Source: Novosphingobium sp. SCN 66-18
GTDB taxonomy: Bacteria; Pseudomonadota; Alphaproteobacteria; Sphingomonadales; Sphingomonadaceae
NCBI GenBank assembly: GCA_001725355.1
Contig: MEGD01000008.1
Span: 62,001 to 126,000 of the forward strand
DNA: 64,000 bases
Reading direction: 5' to 3'
The first letter of the stretch is position 1, and each line of letters starts with the position of its first letter. The position numbers were made by a program, and so were the translations under genes. The notes under the pieces were generated by a model. It had not been told where the DNA came from. It saw only the letters and a list, made by a program, of their open reading frames with translations, and searched no databases. Shown here piece by piece: positions 34,529 through 43,979 of the stretch.

Positions 34529-35013
34529 CCGCGCCCCGGACCATCGCGGACTTTACGGCAAAGTTGCCCAACGGCGAAGAGATCAACCTTGCCGACAAGC
34601 TCGGCGCCGTCTTGCTGGTGGTGAACACCGCGTCGAAATGCGGGTTCACCCCGCAATACGACGGGCTGGAGGCGCTATGGCGCAAGTATCGCGAACAGGG
34701 TTTCGAGATACTGGCCTTTCCCTGCAACCAGTTCGGCGGACAGGAACCCGGCACGGCGGAAGAGATCGAAAGCTTCTGCAAGGTCAATTTCGGGGTCAGT
34801 TTCCCGTTGATGGCCAAGATCGACGTCAACGGCGATGAGGCGACGCCGCTGTACCAGTGGCTGAAGGCGGAGGCGCCCGGCGTGCTGGGCACCAAGGGGA
34901 TCAAGTGGAACTTCACCAAGTTCCTCATCAACCGTGAGGGCAAGGCGGTGCGTCGCTATGCCCCCACCGACAAACCGGAAGCGCTGGAAAAGGACATCGA
35001 AGCGCTGCTGTAG
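34525..35013 (+). CDS. Glutathione peroxidase family protein (cysteine type)
   Basis: 162 residues of the thioredoxin-like peroxidase family. The peroxidatic residue is a cysteine in VNTASKCGFTPQYDGLEALW, not selenocysteine. The other active-site residues are the Gln in FPCNQFGGQEPG and Trp-Asn in KWNFTKFLINREG. Such Cys-type enzymes usually take electrons from thioredoxin. It is translationally coupled to the small gene before it. Confidence 0.92.
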   Translation: MTAPRTIADFTAKLPNGEEINLADKLGAVLLVVNTASKCGFTPQYDGLEALWRKYREQGFEILAFPCNQFGGQEPGTAEEIESFCKVNFGVSFPLMAKIDVNGDEATPLYQWLKAEAPGVLGTKGIKWNFTKFLINREGKAVRRYAPTDKPEALEKDIEALL

Positions 35014-35088
35014 GCGATCGTATCGCTTGCAGACAAAGCCCACCCCGCTGCGACTAACGCCACCTGCGGCGGCGCAAGTCTCACTCCC

Positions 35089-35104
35089 CTCCCGCAAGCG
35101 GGAG
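35089..35104. repeat. Hairpin repeat CTCCCGCAAGCGGGAG
   Basis: A perfect 16-base palindrome with a CAAG-type centre in the 141-base convergent gap between the peroxidase and Yip1-like genes. Surrounding bases (ACTCCCCTCCCG ... GGGGGTGGG) resemble the GC-rich hairpins bounding the DUF559 cassette. It may be a dispersed intergenic palindrome that doubles as a bidirectional terminator; no T-run follows. Confidence 0.45.
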
Positions 35105-35154
35105 AAGCTGGGGGTGGGTAGCGACAAGGAGCACGGTCGCCCTGCTTCAGGCGT

Positions 35155-36336
35155 TCATTGACCCGCCAGGCCCGCCAGGCCCGCCAGCTTGCCGGCATCG
35201 ACCGTCGCGACGGCTGCCTTAAGCTGATCGATGCTGCCCGCATCGCCTTCGGCCTCGACCATGAAGCGGTTGGCGATGGCGCGGCCGAACGAGCCGCTAT
35301 GATCGGCGTTGTTCCACTTTTCGGACTGCATCTGCCCGTTGACGACGCCCGTGCGCTCATAGCCGTCGGCATCTTCCTTGCTCTGGCTGACGCCCATCGC
35401 CGCGCCAAGCCCGGCGAGCGCGCCCACGGCGGACATGTCGGTGATGCGCAGGGTGAAGCGCTTGTCGCCGTTTTCATAGGTGCCGGTGGCATTGCTGCCG
35501 AGCCCGCCGACCGCGCCGCTCTCCACGCCGGTGCGATGGAACGGACCGATCGCGGCGGGAAGCAGGTCTTTCAACGCATCAGGCGCCACGGCCTTCGCCT
35601 CGCCCTTCGATTGCGCCTCCAACTGGTCGGCCGCCTGCTGGACCTTGTCGAGATCGACCTTGCCCACGCCTGGAATGCTGAGCGCGCCTGACACCTTGCC
35701 GCTGTCGGGTGCGGTGATCGCCGTGGTCGATCCCATCATGGTGAGGAACGCGCCGGAAACGCCTCCGATCACGAGATAGAGGACCACCGCACAGGCGATC
35801 GTGACCGCCGTATATCCGGCGGCTTTGTCCTGCGGGACTTTCATCACTGGCGTCGCGCCGAGGTAGTAGAGGTAGAGGCTGTAGAGCCCCGCAAGGCCGA
35901 GCAGCCCCAGACCGGGAAGAAGCTGGGCAATCCCCGCGAGCCAGGCGGCGGTGGAGCCATAGACCACAAGCTTGAACGCTGCGGTGCGGTTCGAGACCCC
36001 GGAGAACTTCGGCGCCAGCCAGTCCGCGATAAGTGCCAGCACGATCACGCCGACAAGGCCAAGCACGTAAGTCGCCACGGCGCTGCCGAGGCCGGCCACC
36101 AGCCCCGGCTTCCAGCTGAACCCCAGCGCGCCATAGCCGAACACCTGCCCGTGAAGGAATGCCGCCAGCGGGCCGATGGCCGCCAGCGGCACGGCATAGC
36201 GGGTAATCATCTCCCCCGGCGTTTCGGCGCTGGCCGCGATCCTGGGCCATTCGGCTACGGGCTTGAGCAAGATCGCCTTGGCGCGCTCCACGATGCTGCG
36301 GTCGTCGGCCTGAGGCAGTTCGGGCGTGTCGGTCAT
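35155..36336 (-). CDS. Yip1-like multi-pass membrane protein with C-terminal soluble domain
   Basis: 393 residues from the ATG at 36336. The N-terminal part (IVERAKAILLKPVAEWPRIA, then five or six helices with GVIVLALIADWLAPKF and GLYSLYLYYLGATPVMKVP) resembles the bacterial Yip1/DUF1282 family. The C-terminal 170 residues follow a Gly/Ala-rich linker and look like a separate domain (NGDKRFTLRITDMSAVGALA ... GRAIANRFMVEAEGDA). It ends in GLAGLAGQ. Function unknown; Yip1 relatives in bacteria have no settled role. Confidence 0.72.
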   Translation of the reverse strand: MTDTPELPQADDRSIVERAKAILLKPVAEWPRIAASAETPGEMITRYAVPLAAIGPLAAFLHGQVFGYGALGFSWKPGLVAGLGSAVATYVLGLVGVIVLALIADWLAPKFSGVSNRTAAFKLVVYGSTAAWLAGIAQLLPGLGLLGLAGLYSLYLYYLGATPVMKVPQDKAAGYTAVTIACAVVLYLVIGGVSGAFLTMMGSTTAITAPDSGKVSGALSIPGVGKVDLDKVQQAADQLEAQSKGEAKAVAPDALKDLLPAAIGPFHRTGVESGAVGGLGSNATGTYENGDKRFTLRITDMSAVGALAGLGAAMGVSQSKEDADGYERTGVVNGQMQSEKWNNADHSGSFGRAIANRFMVEAEGDAGSIDQLKAAVATVDAGKLAGLAGLAGQ

Positions 36337-36521
36337 TGCCGCATCCTTTCCTATCGGGCGAAACTCACGCGACCTTTTGACCTTCTTTGCCGCAGGATAG
36401 GCCCGGCAGCGTTGCAAACCAAGTGATGCGCGTCACGATGGCGGTGGCAGGGCGGATTTTTCGGTGGGAAGCGCGCGCGGCGCTCTTGGTTAGGCGGCGA
36501 ACGGGGGGCATATTCGGCTCC

Positions 36522-39500
36522 ATGCCTCACGCCCCGTTCGTTCCGCTTCGCATTTTCTCGTCCTACACGATGCTCGACGGCGCGATCGATCCGAAGGTGA
36601 TCGCCAAGACGGCGGCCGAGCGCGGCTTCCCGGCCATCGCCATTTCCGATCGCAACGGGCTTTACGGCAGCGTCGCCTTCGCCAAGGCGTGCAAGGATGT
36701 GGGCGTCCAGCCGGTGATCGGCACGATGCTGGCCGTGGCGCGGCCCGAACGCGAAGGGGCGGCACCGGGCTTCGGCGCGCAGGCGCCGACGATCGACTGG
36801 CTGGGTCTCTACGCGCAGGACGCGACGGGATACGACAACCTTTGCCATCTTGTCAGCCGCGCGCACCTGGAGCGGCCGCTGGAATTCGCGCCGCATGTCG
36901 TGCTGGCGGACCTTGTGGGCCACACCGATGGCCTGCTGTGCCTGACGGCGGGCGGGGAGGGCGCGCTGACGCGGCTGCTGGCCGAAGGGCAGATGCCGGC
37001 GGCCAATGCCTATTGCGATCGGCTGCGGGAACTGTTTCCCGACCGGCTCTACCTCGAACTCGTGCGGCGCGGGGACAAGGTGGAGGAAGCGGGCGAGGAA
37101 GCGCTGATCGAGATGGCCTATGCCCGCGATCTGCCGCTGATCGCGACCAATCCGGCCTGTTTCGCCGAGCGCACGTTCTACGCCGCGCACGATGCCATGC
37201 TGTGCATCGCCAGTTCGACCCATGTCGATAGCGTCGATCGCCCGCGCTCCTCGCAGGAATGGTGGATCAAGCCGGCCGAGATCATGGAGCACCTGTTCTC
37301 CGACGTGCCCGAGGCGCTGGCGAACACGCTGGTGGTGGCGCAGCGCACCGCGTTCATGCCCCCCAAGCGCAAGCCGATCCTGCCGAGCCTTGCCGGCGAC
37401 AAGGAAGGCGAGGCGCGGATGTGCGCCGAAGATTCGCGCACCGGCCTGGTCGCGCGGCTGCAGCCCTATTATCCGGAAGCCTGCCATGCCGAGCTGGCGC
37501 AAGTGCTGTGTGCCGGTCCGGACGTGGATCTGGCCGCCGACGATTTTCCGCAGCTTGTGGAAGCGGGCGTGTTTCAGGAAGTGCTCGACTATCGCGCGCG
37601 GCTGGAGTTCGAGATCGGCATCATCAACCGCATGGGTTTTGGCGGTTACTTCCTGATCGTTGCCGACTTCATCAAGTGGGCAAAGGAGCATTCGATTCCG
37701 GTGGGGCCGGGGCGTGGTTCCGGCGCCGGATCGCTCGTCGCCTGGGCGCTGACCATCACTGATCTCGATCCGATCCGGCTGGGGCTGCTGTTCGAACGCT
37801 TCCTCAATCCCGAACGCGTTTCGATGCCGGACTTCGATATCGACTTCTGCGAAACGCGGCGCGGCGAAGTGATCCGCTATGTCCAGCAGAAATACGGCGA
37901 CGATCACGTCGCGCAGATCATCACCTTCGGCAAGCTCAAGGCCCGCGCGGTGCTGCGCGATACCGGCCGCATCCTGCAGATGAGCTATGGCCAGGTCGAC
38001 CGGTTGTGCAAGATGGTGCCCAACCATCCGACCGACCCCTGGCCCTTGCCGCGCGCGCTCAACGGCGTGGCGGAGCTGAAGCGTGAGTATGACCGCGATC
38101 CCGAGGTCAAGCGGCTGATCGACCTTGCCATGCAGCTCGAGGGGCTGCCGCGCAACAGTTCCACCCATGCCGCCGGCGTGGTAATCGGCGACCGGCCGCT
38201 GGCGCAGCTTGTCCCGCTTTACCGCGACCCGCGTTCGGACATGCCGGTCACCCAGTTCGACATGAAGCACGTCGAGGATTCGGGGCTGGTGAAGTTCGAC
38301 TTCCTCGGCCTCAAGACGCTGTCGGTGTTGCGCAAGGCGGTGGACCTGCTGGGCAAGCGCGGGATCGCGATCGACCTGTCCACGTTGCCGTGGGACGATG
38401 CCGATGTGTACCGGCTGCTCCAGTCCGGCGATACGGTGGGCGTGTTCCAGCTGGAATCCGAAGGGATGCGGCGCACGCTGGCGGCGGTGAAGCCGACCAA
38501 TTTCGGCGACATTATCGCGCTCGTCTCGCTTTACCGGCCCGGTCCGATGGACAACATCCCCCTGTTCGGGCGGCGCAAGAACGGCCTGGAGAGCATCGAA
38601 TACCCGCACGAGAAGCTCGCCGGCATCCTCTCCGAAACCTATGGCATCTTCGTCTATCAGGAACAGGTGATGCAGGCCGCGCAGATCCTGGCCGGCTATT
38701 CGCTGGGCGATGCCGACCTGCTGCGCCGCGCCATGGGCAAGAAGGTGCAGGCGGAAATGGATGCCCAGCGCCAGCGCTTCGTTGATGGCTGCAAGGAGGT
38801 TTCGGGAATCGAGCCGGGCAAGGCCAACGAACTGTTCGACTTGATCGACAAGTTCGCGGGCTATGGCTTCAACAAGTCGCACGCCGCCGCCTATGCGCTG
38901 CTCGCCTACCAGACGGCGTGGCTGAAGACGCACTACCCGCACGAATTCTACGCCGCGTCGATGTGCTTCGACATGCACCAGTCGGAAAAGCTGGCGGTGT
39001 TTGTGGACGACATGCGGCGCAACGGCGTGGCGCTGCACGGGCCGGATATCAACCATTCCGTCGCCGAATTCACCGTCGAGCGGACCGACGACGGCTATGC
39101 CGTGCGCTATGCGCTGGCGGGGCTGCGCAACGTGGGCGAAAAGGCGATGGAAGCGATCGTCGCCGAACGCGAGGCCAAGGGCCGGTTCGAGACGCTGGAC
39201 GACCTGTTCCGCCGTATTCCGGCGGGATCGATGAACCGGCGCCAGCTGGAAGCGCTGGCCGCCGGCGGCGCGCTCGATGGCCTGGAGCCGAACCGCGCAC
39301 AAGTGATCGCCAACGCCGAACTGCTGATGGCCGTGGCGGACGAGGCGGCGCGCTCGCGCTCCAGCGGGCAGGGCGGCCTGTTCGGGGGCGATGACCACGC
39401 CGTGCCCGCCACGCGCCTTGCCGAGACGAAACCGTGGAGCCGGGCGGACCAGATGGCGGCCGAACGCGAGAACTTCGGGTTCTATTTCGCCGCGCATCCG

Positions 39501-40112
39501 GTGGAGGAGTACCGCGCGGTCGCTTCGGCCAACGGCGCGCGCACCTATGGCAGCCTGATGTCGGGCGGCGGCGAAGCGGGCGGACGCAGCGGCGCGGTGA
39601 TGGCGGCGATGGTGGAGAACGTCCAGAAGCGCAAGACCAAGCGCGGCAAGGACTTCGTCATGGCCGATTTCTCCGACAGCAGTGGCCTGTTCTCCGCCTC
39701 GTGCTTCGAGGAGGCGCTGGTTGATTCCTTCGTGCAGTGGGCGCGCGACGGAACCTGCGTGCTGCTCAACGTCGAGCTGGACCGGCCCAACCCCGATGAG
39801 CCGCCACGCGTGACGGTGCGCGGCGCGCGCCCGCTGTCCTCGGTAACGAGCGCGGCGCGGATGCAGCTCAAGCTCGATGTCACGAAGCCCGAGGCGATTT
39901 CGGAACTGGCGATGCTGCTGCCACGCGGCGGCGACGCGAAAGGGGAAGTGCTGGCGCGCCTGCGGACGGGGAGCCCCAAGGAGCCCCTGATCCGGCTGGG
40001 CGGCGATTTCCGGCTCGACAGCGAATTAATCGAACGGTTGATTCCCATCGAGGGGCTTGCCAATGTGGCGCTGACCGCGCGCGCGGAACGGCACTTGCGG
40101 CTGGTGGAATAG
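36522..40112 (+). CDS. dnaE: DNA polymerase III alpha subunit
   Basis: 1196 residues, the main replicative polymerase. The PHP domain opens with FVPLRIFSSYTMLDGAIDPK. The catalytic palm carries PDFDIDF at residues 436-442 (Asp437, Asp439 and Asp441) after VGPGRGSGAGSLVAWAL. The fingers, helix-hairpin-helix and OB domains follow (GRRKNGLESIEYPHEKLAGI; FNKSHAAAYALLAYQTAWLK; NGARTYGSLMSGGGEAGG). Two extra segments rich in Gly/Ser (ARSRSSGQGGLFGGDDH) lie before the beta-clamp/OB region. The upstream frame is open for 45 codons without similarity. It is the housekeeping enzyme; no imuA/imuB-type cassette is present. Confidence 0.97.
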   Translation: MPHAPFVPLRIFSSYTMLDGAIDPKVIAKTAAERGFPAIAISDRNGLYGSVAFAKACKDVGVQPVIGTMLAVARPEREGAAPGFGAQAPTIDWLGLYAQDATGYDNLCHLVSRAHLERPLEFAPHVVLADLVGHTDGLLCLTAGGEGALTRLLAEGQMPAANAYCDRLRELFPDRLYLELVRRGDKVEEAGEEALIEMAYARDLPLIATNPACFAERTFYAAHDAMLCIASSTHVDSVDRPRSSQEWWIKPAEIMEHLFSDVPEALANTLVVAQRTAFMPPKRKPILPSLAGDKEGEARMCAEDSRTGLVARLQPYYPEACHAELAQVLCAGPDVDLAADDFPQLVEAGVFQEVLDYRARLEFEIGIINRMGFGGYFLIVADFIKWAKEHSIPVGPGRGSGAGSLVAWALTITDLDPIRLGLLFERFLNPERVSMPDFDIDFCETRRGEVIRYVQQKYGDDHVAQIITFGKLKARAVLRDTGRILQMSYGQVDRLCKMVPNHPTDPWPLPRALNGVAELKREYDRDPEVKRLIDLAMQLEGLPRNSSTHAAGVVIGDRPLAQLVPLYRDPRSDMPVTQFDMKHVEDSGLVKFDFLGLKTLSVLRKAVDLLGKRGIAIDLSTLPWDDADVYRLLQSGDTVGVFQLESEGMRRTLAAVKPTNFGDIIALVSLYRPGPMDNIPLFGRRKNGLESIEYPHEKLAGILSETYGIFVYQEQVMQAAQILAGYSLGDADLLRRAMGKKVQAEMDAQRQRFVDGCKEVSGIEPGKANELFDLIDKFAGYGFNKSHAAAYALLAYQTAWLKTHYPHEFYAASMCFDMHQSEKLAVFVDDMRRNGVALHGPDINHSVAEFTVERTDDGYAVRYALAGLRNVGEKAMEAIVAEREAKGRFETLDDLFRRIPAGSMNRRQLEALAAGGALDGLEPNRAQVIANAELLMAVADEAARSRSSGQGGLFGGDDHAVPATRLAETKPWSRADQMAAERENFGFYFAAHPVEEYRAVASANGARTYGSLMSGGGEAGGRSGAVMAAMVENVQKRKTKRGKDFVMADFSDSSGLFSASCFEEALVDSFVQWARDGTCVLLNVELDRPNPDEPPRVTVRGARPLSSVTSAARMQLKLDVTKPEAISELAMLLPRGGDAKGEVLARLRTGSPKEPLIRLGGDFRLDSELIERLIPIEGLANVALTARAERHLRLVE

Positions 40113-40132
40113 CACAACCGGAGAGGAAAACG

Positions 40133-41737
40133 ATGCAGCTTGGAGCCATGCAGGATTGGAAGCTGCGCGTCACCCATCTGCTCGACCATGCGGCCCGCGA
40201 ACATGGTGCGCGCGAACTCATCAGCCACTGGGCCGATGGCACGGAAAGCCGCACCAGTTGGGCGGGCATCCGCCGCGACGCGCTGAAAATGACGCAGGCG
40301 CTGCAGCGCATCGGCATCCAGCCCGGCGATCGCATCGCCACGCTGGCGATGAACCATCACCGGCACCTGATCACCTGGTATGGCGCGGTGGGTGCCGGCG
40401 GCATCCTGCACACGATCAACCCGCGCCTGTTCGACGACCAGCTGGAATATATCGTGGCCCACGCGGAAGACCGCGTTTTGCTGTTCGACAAGGCGTTCGC
40501 GCCGATCGTGGAGCGGATGAGGCCGCGCTGGCCGACGATCGAACGCTACGTCTGCTTCGATTCCGACGAGCCGGCGATCCATTTCGAGGACTGGATCGGC
40601 GCCGAGAACGGCCATGCCACCTGGGCGGACGGTGACGAAAACGATCCGTGCATGCTGTGCTACACCAGCGGCACCACCGGCAATCCCAAGGGCGTGCTCT
40701 ACACGCACCGTTCGACCATGCTGCACGCGATCTCCTCGCTCCAGCCGGCGGTGTTCGGCATGGATGCGCGCACTGTGATGATGCCGATCGTGCCGATGTT
40801 CCATGCGGCAAGCTGGGGCCTGCCCTGGGCGGGGGCGGCGGCCGGGGCAAAGTTCGTCTATTCGGCGGTGAACGATGCGGCCGTGCTGTGCGACCTGTTC
40901 CGGCGCGAGAAGGTGACGGCATCGGCCGGCGTGCCGACGGTGTGGCTGGCCTTCCTCCAGGAAATAGACAGGTCCGGCATGGGCATGCCGCCCAGCCTCA
41001 AGCAGGTCGTCTGCGGTGGTTCGGCCATGCCGTCCTCGATGATCGAACGCTTCATGGGGGAAGGCATCCGCGTGGCGCACGCCTGGGGGATGACCGAAAC
41101 CTCGCCCATCGGCACCACCGGCACCGAAACCTGGAACTGGGACGACCTGAGCTTCGCCGAACAGATCGGCATCAAGGCGATGCAGGGCCGGGTGCCGTTC
41201 GGCGTCGAGATGCGCTGCGTCGATCTGGGCGATCCCGATATCGTCCTGCCGCGTGACGGCAAGACCGCCGGAGCCCTGCAGGTGCGCGGTCCATGGGTGG
41301 TCAAGCGCTACTTCAAGGGCGAAAAGGAAGCCGTCGACGCCGGCCAGTGGTTCGATACCGGCGATGTCGCGGTGATCCACCCCAACGGCACGCTGCAACT
41401 GACCGACCGGACCAAGGATGTCATCAAGTCGGGCGGCGAATGGATCAGTTCGGTCGAGCTGGAAAACGCCGCCGTGGGCCATCCCGCCGTGGCCGAAGCC
41501 GCCGCGATCGGCGTGTTCCATCCCAAGTGGGACGAACGGCCGCTGCTGGTCGTGGTGCGCAAGCCTGGCGTCGATGTCGGCTCCGACGAATTGCGCGCGT
41601 TCCTGGCCACCAAGGTTGCCAAGTGGTGGGTGCCCGACGACATCGTGTTCGTCGACGAAATACCGCACACCGGCACCGGCAAGATCAGCAAGAAGGACCT
41701 GCGCGACCAGTTCCGCGATTTCCAGTGGGCCGCCTGA
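40133..41737 (+). CDS. Long-chain acyl-CoA ligase family (AMP-dependent synthetase)
   Basis: 534 residues. It activates a carboxylic acid through an acyl-adenylate and joins it to CoA. The AMP-binding motif is CYTSGTTGNPKGVLYTHRS; HAWGMTETSPIGT is the A5 motif, FDTGDVAVIHPNGTLQLTDR A7 and KDVIKSGGEWISSVELENA A8, with the C-terminal lysine in GTGKISKKDLRDQF. The sequence type is that of medium/long-chain fatty acid or 3-methylmercaptopropionyl-CoA ligases; the acid is not known. It is followed after three bases by a DUF1330 gene. Confidence 0.9.
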   Translation: MQLGAMQDWKLRVTHLLDHAAREHGARELISHWADGTESRTSWAGIRRDALKMTQALQRIGIQPGDRIATLAMNHHRHLITWYGAVGAGGILHTINPRLFDDQLEYIVAHAEDRVLLFDKAFAPIVERMRPRWPTIERYVCFDSDEPAIHFEDWIGAENGHATWADGDENDPCMLCYTSGTTGNPKGVLYTHRSTMLHAISSLQPAVFGMDARTVMMPIVPMFHAASWGLPWAGAAAGAKFVYSAVNDAAVLCDLFRREKVTASAGVPTVWLAFLQEIDRSGMGMPPSLKQVVCGGSAMPSSMIERFMGEGIRVAHAWGMTETSPIGTTGTETWNWDDLSFAEQIGIKAMQGRVPFGVEMRCVDLGDPDIVLPRDGKTAGALQVRGPWVVKRYFKGEKEAVDAGQWFDTGDVAVIHPNGTLQLTDRTKDVIKSGGEWISSVELENAAVGHPAVAEAAAIGVFHPKWDERPLLVVVRKPGVDVGSDELRAFLATKVAKWWVPDDIVFVDEIPHTGTGKISKKDLRDQFRDFQWAA

Positions 41738-41740
41738 GCC

Positions 41741-42151
41741 ATGGACTACATCGATCCGGACCGCGCCAACTTCGATCGCTTCAAGGCGCTGCCGCGCGAC
41801 ACGCCGATCCGGATGCTGAACCTTGTCCGGTTCAAGGACAAGGCGAGCTATCCCGAAGGGCATCCGCTGGCGGACAAGGGCTGGACCGGTGCGCAGGCCT
41901 ATGCCGAATACCACCGCACGATCGCGCCGGTGCTCGCCAAGGTGGGGGCGAGCATGGTCTGGGAAGGCGATTTCGAGTGCGTCGTCACCGGGCCCGAGGA
42001 ATGGCCGTGGGATGCCACGTTCGTCATGGGCTATCCCGATGCCGCGGCGTTCCTCGCCATGGTGACGGACCCTGACTACAAGCCGGTCGTCGTCCATCGT
42101 CAGGCGGCGGTGCGGGACAGCCGCCTGGTGCGGTTTTCGCCAGCAGGATGA
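41741..42151 (+). CDS. DUF1330 domain protein
   Basis: 136 residues. A ferredoxin-like alpha/beta barrel of the DUF1330/EthD type: RMLNLVRFKDKASYPEGHPL, AYAEYHRTIAPVLAKVG, and a late VMGYPDAAAFLAMVTDPDY. Members often act as small dimers near oxidative or acyl metabolism genes, but no catalytic role is settled. Its position right after the acyl-CoA ligase suggests cotranscription. Confidence 0.78.
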   Translation: MDYIDPDRANFDRFKALPRDTPIRMLNLVRFKDKASYPEGHPLADKGWTGAQAYAEYHRTIAPVLAKVGASMVWEGDFECVVTGPEEWPWDATFVMGYPDAAAFLAMVTDPDYKPVVVHRQAAVRDSRLVRFSPAG

Positions 42152-42158
42152 TAGGCGC

Positions 42159-42479
42159 ATGATCGTGACCACGACGGAGAATATAGCCGGGCGCGAAGTG
42201 CAGGAAGCGTTGGGCCAGGTGTTCGGCGTGGTCGTGCGCAGCCGGGGGCTGGGCGGCAACATCATGGCCGGGTTGCGCTCGATCGTGGGTGGCGAGATAA
42301 AGGAATATTCGGCGCTGGTGGAGGACACCCGGCGGCATGCGATCGACCGGCTGGTGATGAATGCGCGGCTGATGGGGGCCGATGCCGTGGTGATGATGCG
42401 CTTCGATTCCGGATCGATCGGCCAGACGATGAACGAAGTGGTCGCCTATGGCACGGCGGTCAGGCTCAAGCCGCAATGA
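42159..42479 (+). CDS. YbjQ family (UPF0145) protein
   Basis: 106 residues. IVTTTENIAGREVQEALGQV, VVRSRGLGGNIMAGLRSIVG and MGADAVVMMRFDSG are the typical blocks of the pentameric YbjQ family, sometimes called heavy-metal binding. No signal peptide. Its stop overlaps the next start (ATGA). Function not established. Confidence 0.88.
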   Translation: MIVTTTENIAGREVQEALGQVFGVVVRSRGLGGNIMAGLRSIVGGEIKEYSALVEDTRRHAIDRLVMNARLMGADAVVMMRFDSGSIGQTMNEVVAYGTAVRLKPQ

Positions 42480-42778
42480 CCCGCAACGGCCGGATCGCCG
42501 CGTTGGTGGTGGCGGTCGCGATGGTATGCGGCGGCGTGGCCCTCGAAGGAAGCAGCGGGGGCGGGGCCGGGCTTTTCGTGTTTGCCGCGCTGATCGTAAT
42601 CGGCACCGTGTTCGACGCCGGGTATCGCGGGCGCAAGGGCTCCTCGCACGGCCAGTGGCAGCGCACCGGCGAGCGCGAGATCGATCACGAGACGGGCGCG
42701 ATCATCGAGGTCTGGTACGATCCGCTCACCGGCGAACGGTGCTACAAACCGGTTGAACGGGGCTCTAAAGAAGGCTGA
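42476..42778 (+). CDS. Small membrane protein of unknown function
   Basis: 100 residues with two hydrophobic segments (IAALVVAVAMVCGGVALEG; GLFVFAALIVIGTVFDAG) and a soluble tail (REIDHETGAIIEVWYDPLTG). No named family is recognised. It overlaps YbjQ by four bases and its last 14 bases overlap the 3' end of the convergent radical SAM gene. Confidence 0.6.
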   Translation: MTRNGRIAALVVAVAMVCGGVALEGSSGGGAGLFVFAALIVIGTVFDAGYRGRKGSSHGQWQRTGEREIDHETGAIIEVWYDPLTGERCYKPVERGSKEG

Positions 42779-43835
42779 GCTGCCCATCCGCGCTGGGCGG
42801 GCGGAACGCCGAGCAATCGAGATCGATATCCACGCGGCCTATCCCCGCGCGTTTACAGCCCACGCGGAAGCGGGTGCGGATCAGATCGGCCCATACGCCT
42901 TGCGGTTTCATCCGGGTGAAGAAGCCGGGATCGTTGTCCCGCCCGTCGCGCACGTCCTGCACGATGCCCATGACCTTGCCCGCGCGATCGGGGAAGTGAA
43001 CGGACAGCCATTCGCGAAACAGCGGCGCCACTTCGTGCGGCAGGCGCAGCATGATCCAGCTGGCCGATCGCACGCCCAGAGCGCCGGCGCGTTCGAGAAT
43101 GCCCTCCAGGAATTCGTCGGTGATCGAAGGGATGACCGGCGCGACCGAAACATGCGCCGGCACGCCCGCTTCCACCAGCCTGCCCAGCGCGGCCAGCCGC
43201 TTGGCCGGGGCGGAGGCACGCGGTTCCAGCAGGCGCGACAGGTGCGGATCGAGGCTTGTCACCGAAATGCTCACGGCGGTCAGCCGGTGGCGCGCCAGTT
43301 CGGCCAGAAGATCCAGATCGTCCAGCACACGGGCCGACTTGGTGGTGATCGTCACCGGATGGCGCGCTTCCAGGCAGGTTTCCAGCACCTGCCGCGTGAT
43401 GCGGTAGCGCGCCTCGATCGGCTGGTAGGGATCGGTATTGGTACCCATGGCCAGCGGCCGGGGGCGGTATCCCCGCTTGGCGAATGTCCTGCGCAGAAGC
43501 TCGGCCGCCTGCGGCTTGGCGAACAGCCTGGTCTCGAAATCGAGGCCGGGGGACAGATCGTGATAGGCGTGGGTCGGCCGCGCATAGCAATAGATGCAGC
43601 CGTGTTCGCAACCCGAAAAAGGGTTAATAGACTGGGTAAACGGGATGTCTGGCGAATTGTTTCGCGTGATGATTGTGCGTGGATGGAGGACGGTTACGGT
43701 TGTCTTCAATCGCGGGATTTCACCATCCACCAACTCTCTGTCGTCGAGCCAGTCTCCATCAACTTCTTGATGGAGCATATTAAATCGGCAGCTGAGCCGA
43801 TTGTTTGTTGCGCCTCTTCCTCGTTCCTTACGCAT
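42765..43835 (-). CDS. PA0069-family (SplB-like) radical SAM protein, hybrid with replaced 5' end
   Basis: 356 residues from the ATG at 43835. The Fe-S motif CxxxCxxC is intact in SGCEHGCIYCYARPTHAYHD. The C-terminal two-thirds (LAMGTNTDPYQPIEARYRIT; HVSVAPVIPSITDEFLEGIL; RVGCKRAGIGRVDIDLD) are normal for the family and GC-rich like the neighbourhood. The first 75 or so residues (RKERGRGATNNRLSCRFN ... DWLDDRELVDGE) are AT-richer and differ from, but align with, the stranded native 5' end at 44648-44890. The gene is thus a hybrid made at the codons for the Fe-S motif. The start follows an SOS-box promoter with almost no leader. COG1533 relatives include spore photoproduct lyase; the substrate here is unknown. 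Confidence 0.85.
   Translation of the reverse strand: MRKERGRGATNNRLSCRFNMLHQEVDGDWLDDRELVDGEIPRLKTTVTVLHPRTIITRNNSPDIPFTQSINPFSGCEHGCIYCYARPTHAYHDLSPGLDFETRLFAKPQAAELLRRTFAKRGYRPRPLAMGTNTDPYQPIEARYRITRQVLETCLEARHPVTITTKSARVLDDLDLLAELARHRLTAVSISVTSLDPHLSRLLEPRASAPAKRLAALGRLVEAGVPAHVSVAPVIPSITDEFLEGILERAGALGVRSASWIMLRLPHEVAPLFREWLSVHFPDRAGKVMGIVQDVRDGRDNDPGFFTRMKPQGVWADLIRTRFRVGCKRAGIGRVDIDLDCSAFRPPSADGQLSLL
43587..43604 (-). other. Junction site in the radical SAM gene (intact copy)
   Basis: Minus strand CACGGCTGCATCTATTGC, encoding HGCIYC of the Fe-S motif. Sequence on its 5' side is foreign in base composition, while sequence on its 3' side is native. A 15-of-18 match lies at 43901-43918. 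Confidence 0.6.
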
Positions 43836-43845
43836 TCTGTGAATA

Positions 43846-43860
43846 GAACATAAAGAGAAC
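43846..43860 (-). promoter_or_regulatory. SOS (LexA) box of the hybrid radical SAM gene
   Basis: Minus strand GTTC-TCTTTAT-GTTC, an exact match to the alphaproteobacterial LexA site GTTC-N7-GTTC. It ends 10 bases before the ATG. A TTGCCA (-35-like) lies just upstream and TATTCA just downstream. The surrounding 19 bases are identical to those at 44901-44919. Confidence 0.8.
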
Positions 43861-43900
43861 AAAGTGGCAAGCCATTTAGCGGGACGTTGCTCGATCCAGA

Positions 43901-43918
43901 ACAATACATACAGCCGTG
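43901..43918 (-). repeat. Partial copy of the radical SAM target motif
   Basis: Minus strand CACGGCTGTATGTATTGT would encode HGCMYC and matches the intact motif at 43587-43604 in 15 of 18 bases. It is followed by unrelated sequence (SGSSNVPLNG), so it is a vestige and not part of a gene. It may mark an earlier integration junction. Confidence 0.55.
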
Positions 43919-43979
43919 GACGTCAGGGGAGAATCAGCCCAAGCCGGTTTGTGAGTGTAATGGGCTTCGCATCCCATAT

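Noticed and set aside
36351..39497. 1048-codon open frame antisense to dnaE
   Set aside because: A shadow frame produced by high third-position GC; no recognisable motif, and dnaE fully explains the region.
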